Shown here: piece after piece, positions 5,374 to 6,454 of the stretch | Position numbering within the stretch: the stretch's first letter is position 1 | Layout of the letters: the number at the start of each line of letters is the position of its first letter | NCBI GenBank assembly: GCA_944326495.1 | Contig: CALVEE010000156.1 | Span: forward strand, 1-6,454 | Length of the DNA: 6,454 bases | Direction: 5' to 3' | DNA from: Candidatus Gastranaerophilales bacterium | Lineage (GTDB): Bacteria > Cyanobacteriota > Vampirovibrionia > Gastranaerophilales > Gastranaerophilaceae | Notes under the pieces: generated by a model | Databases searched by the model: none | Told to the model about the DNA's origin: nothing | Seen by the model: the letters and a program-made list of their open reading frames with translations, nothing else | Program-made: the position numbers and the translations under genes

Positions 5374-6454
5374 TTTCTCAAATCTTTGCATTGCTTCTAT
5401 TGTGTTTTCTTTTGATCCAAAGGATGTAAGACGGAAATATCCTTCTCCGTTCTTGCCAAATCCGGCGCCCGGCGTGCCTACAATTTGAGCATTATTCAAA
5501 AGATAATCAAAAAATTCCCAAGATTTCATATCATTCGGACATTTTAACCAGATGTAAGGCGAATGCTTGCCGCCTACATGCCAGATATTACATCTTGTTA
5601 ATGTTTCAGAAATTATTTTTGCATTTTCTTTGTAATAATTAATATTTTCTTTTATTTCTTTTTGTCCTTCCTCGGTAAACACGGCTTCTGCACCGCGCTG
5701 GATAATATAAGGAACACCGTTAAACTTGGTAGTCTGGCGTCTTAGCCACATTTTATTAAGCTTGCCTAAAGCTTTCGGAACAATTGTATACCCGCATCTT
5801 GTACCGGTAAATCCGGCTGTTTTAGAGAGCGAACAAAATTCAATTGCACAATCTTTAGCTCCTTCTATTTCATATATGCTTCTTGGAAGAGTTTCGTCGG
5901 AGACAAAACACTCATAAGCCGCGTCAAATAAGATTACAGCCTGTTTTTCCAGCGCAAAATCGACCCATTTCTTGAGCTGTTCTTTATTATACACAGCTCC
6001 TGTCGGATTATTTGGAGAGCAGATATAAATTATATCAGCATTTTCACCGGCAGGCATCGGAAGAAATCCGTTATCACCGTTAGCATCTGCAAAAATAACT
6101 TTTCTTCCGGCCATAACGTTTGTGTCAACATAAACCGGGTATACAGGATCCGGTACAAGCACTGTATTATCTTGCGCAAACAAATCTAAAATATTCCCGA
6201 CATCGCTCTTTGCTCCGTCAGAGATAAATATTTCGTCTAATTCAAGTTCAACATTACGTTGTCTATAGTATCCCTGAACAGCTTCTCTTAAAAAATCATA
6301 CCCTTGTTCGGGGCCGTAGCCTCTGAAAGTTGCTTGAACACCCATCTCATCAACTGCTTTATGAAGTGCTTCAATAACTTTTTTGCATAAAGGCAGAGTA
6401 ACATCGCCAATACCTAATCTTATAACTTTTTTATCAGGATTTTTTGAAATAAAA
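5362..6454 (-). CDS. dapL: LL-diaminopimelate aminotransferase, N-terminus cut by the right edge
   Basis: A PLP enzyme that converts L-tetrahydrodipicolinate directly to LL-2,6-diaminopimelate with glutamate as amino donor, feeding lysine and peptidoglycan synthesis. The window holds 363 codons of a protein usually about 385-410 long. An internal ATG at 6345 is not the start: the frame stays open to the edge and encodes typical DapL sequence (NPDKKVIRLGIGDVTLPL, then ALHKAVDEMG), so only some 20-35 residues are missing. Class I aminotransferase hallmarks are present: FRGYGPEQGY, SPNNPTGAVY (residues 110-119 counted from the M encoded at 6345), DAAYE with the PLP-ring aspartate (141-145), SLSKTAGFTGTR with the Schiff-base lysine at codon 5821-5823, and YFRLTSFG with the substrate-carboxylate arginine. 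The GYGPEQGYDFLR region and overall match favour DapL over other aspartate-family aminotransferases. It ends tail-to-tail with the XRE gene and no terminator is visible between them. Confidence 0.93.
   Translation of the reverse strand, partial: FISKNPDKKVIRLGIGDVTLPLCKKVIEALHKAVDEMGVQATFRGYGPEQGYDFLREAVQGYYRQRNVELELDEIFISDGAKSDVGNILDLFAQDNTVLVPDPVYPVYVDTNVMAGRKVIFADANGDNGFLPMPAGENADIIYICSPNNPTGAVYNKEQLKKWVDFALEKQAVILFDAAYECFVSDETLPRSIYEIEGAKDCAIEFCSLSKTAGFTGTRCGYTIVPKALGKLNKMWLRRQTTKFNGVPYIIQRGAEAVFTEEGQKEIKENINYYKENAKIISETLTRCNIWHVGGKHSPYIWLKCPNDMKSWEFFDYLLNNAQIVGTPGAGFGKNGEGYFRLTSFGSKENTIEAMQRFEKLFN

Noticed and set aside
5070..5381. Minus-strand open frame of 103 codons opposite the XRE gene
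   Set aside because: It is the antisense of an unmistakable HTH gene and its product shows low-complexity Leu/Ser composition with no family pattern.
6343..6345. ATG as the start of dapL
   Set aside because: The frame stays open upstream and encodes conserved DapL sequence up to the window edge, so this is an internal methionine.

Overview
The window is AT-rich bacterial DNA holding seven protein genes, two of them cut by the window edges, plus one gene-poor stretch of about 690 bases rich in palindromes. The gene set points to a Gram-negative cell: an arabinose-5-phosphate isomerase (KDO/LPS precursor route), a lipoprotein with a clean lipobox, and LL-diaminopimelate aminotransferase (DapL). 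DapL is the one-step diaminopimelate route of plants, cyanobacteria and relatives, chlamydiae, spirochaetes and a few others. With the strong AT bias and the promoter style, my best guess is a gut-type relative of Cyanobacteria (Vampirovibrionia/Melainabacteria, such as Gastranaerophilales). This is inference; no ribosomal or other marker gene is present to prove it.

Layout. Bases 1-758 (minus strand) carry the N-terminal 252 codons of a large protein that most resembles the leader region of superfamily I AAA-type DNA/RNA helicases. It diverges from a plus-strand run through a 135-base spacer with a convincing extended -10 promoter in each direction. The plus-strand run is: a small exported protein of unknown function (894-1283); an ABC-type family 1 solute-binding lipoprotein that overlaps it by ATGA (1280-2482); KdsD/KpsF arabinose-5-phosphate isomerase (2523-3506); and a cation diffusion facilitator (3510-4373) only 3 bases downstream. 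The first two genes are translationally coupled, as are the last two in effect. A weak promoter may separate the pairs.

Bases 4374-5061 hold no credible gene. They contain a hairpin just after the transporter, a 177-base MITE-like palindromic element with imperfect terminal inverted repeats and nested hairpins (4463-4639), a second GC-rich hairpin element (4714-4784), an extended -10 promoter (4941-4951) and a run of nine G (4974-4982). They lead to a small XRE/Cro-type regulator (5062-5373) whose start has no Shine-Dalgarno. That gene runs tail-to-tail into dapL (minus strand, from 5362 to beyond the right edge), overlapping it by 12 bases.

Functionally most of this is envelope and housekeeping metabolism: KDO precursor supply, metal efflux, solute capture and diaminopimelate/lysine synthesis. 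I do not see a clear new defence, mobile or biosynthetic system. The best candidates for novelty are the palindromic repeats, the G-tract in the presumed leader of the XRE gene, the ATGTTAnAAT promoter block found three times, and the small exported protein coupled to the binding protein.
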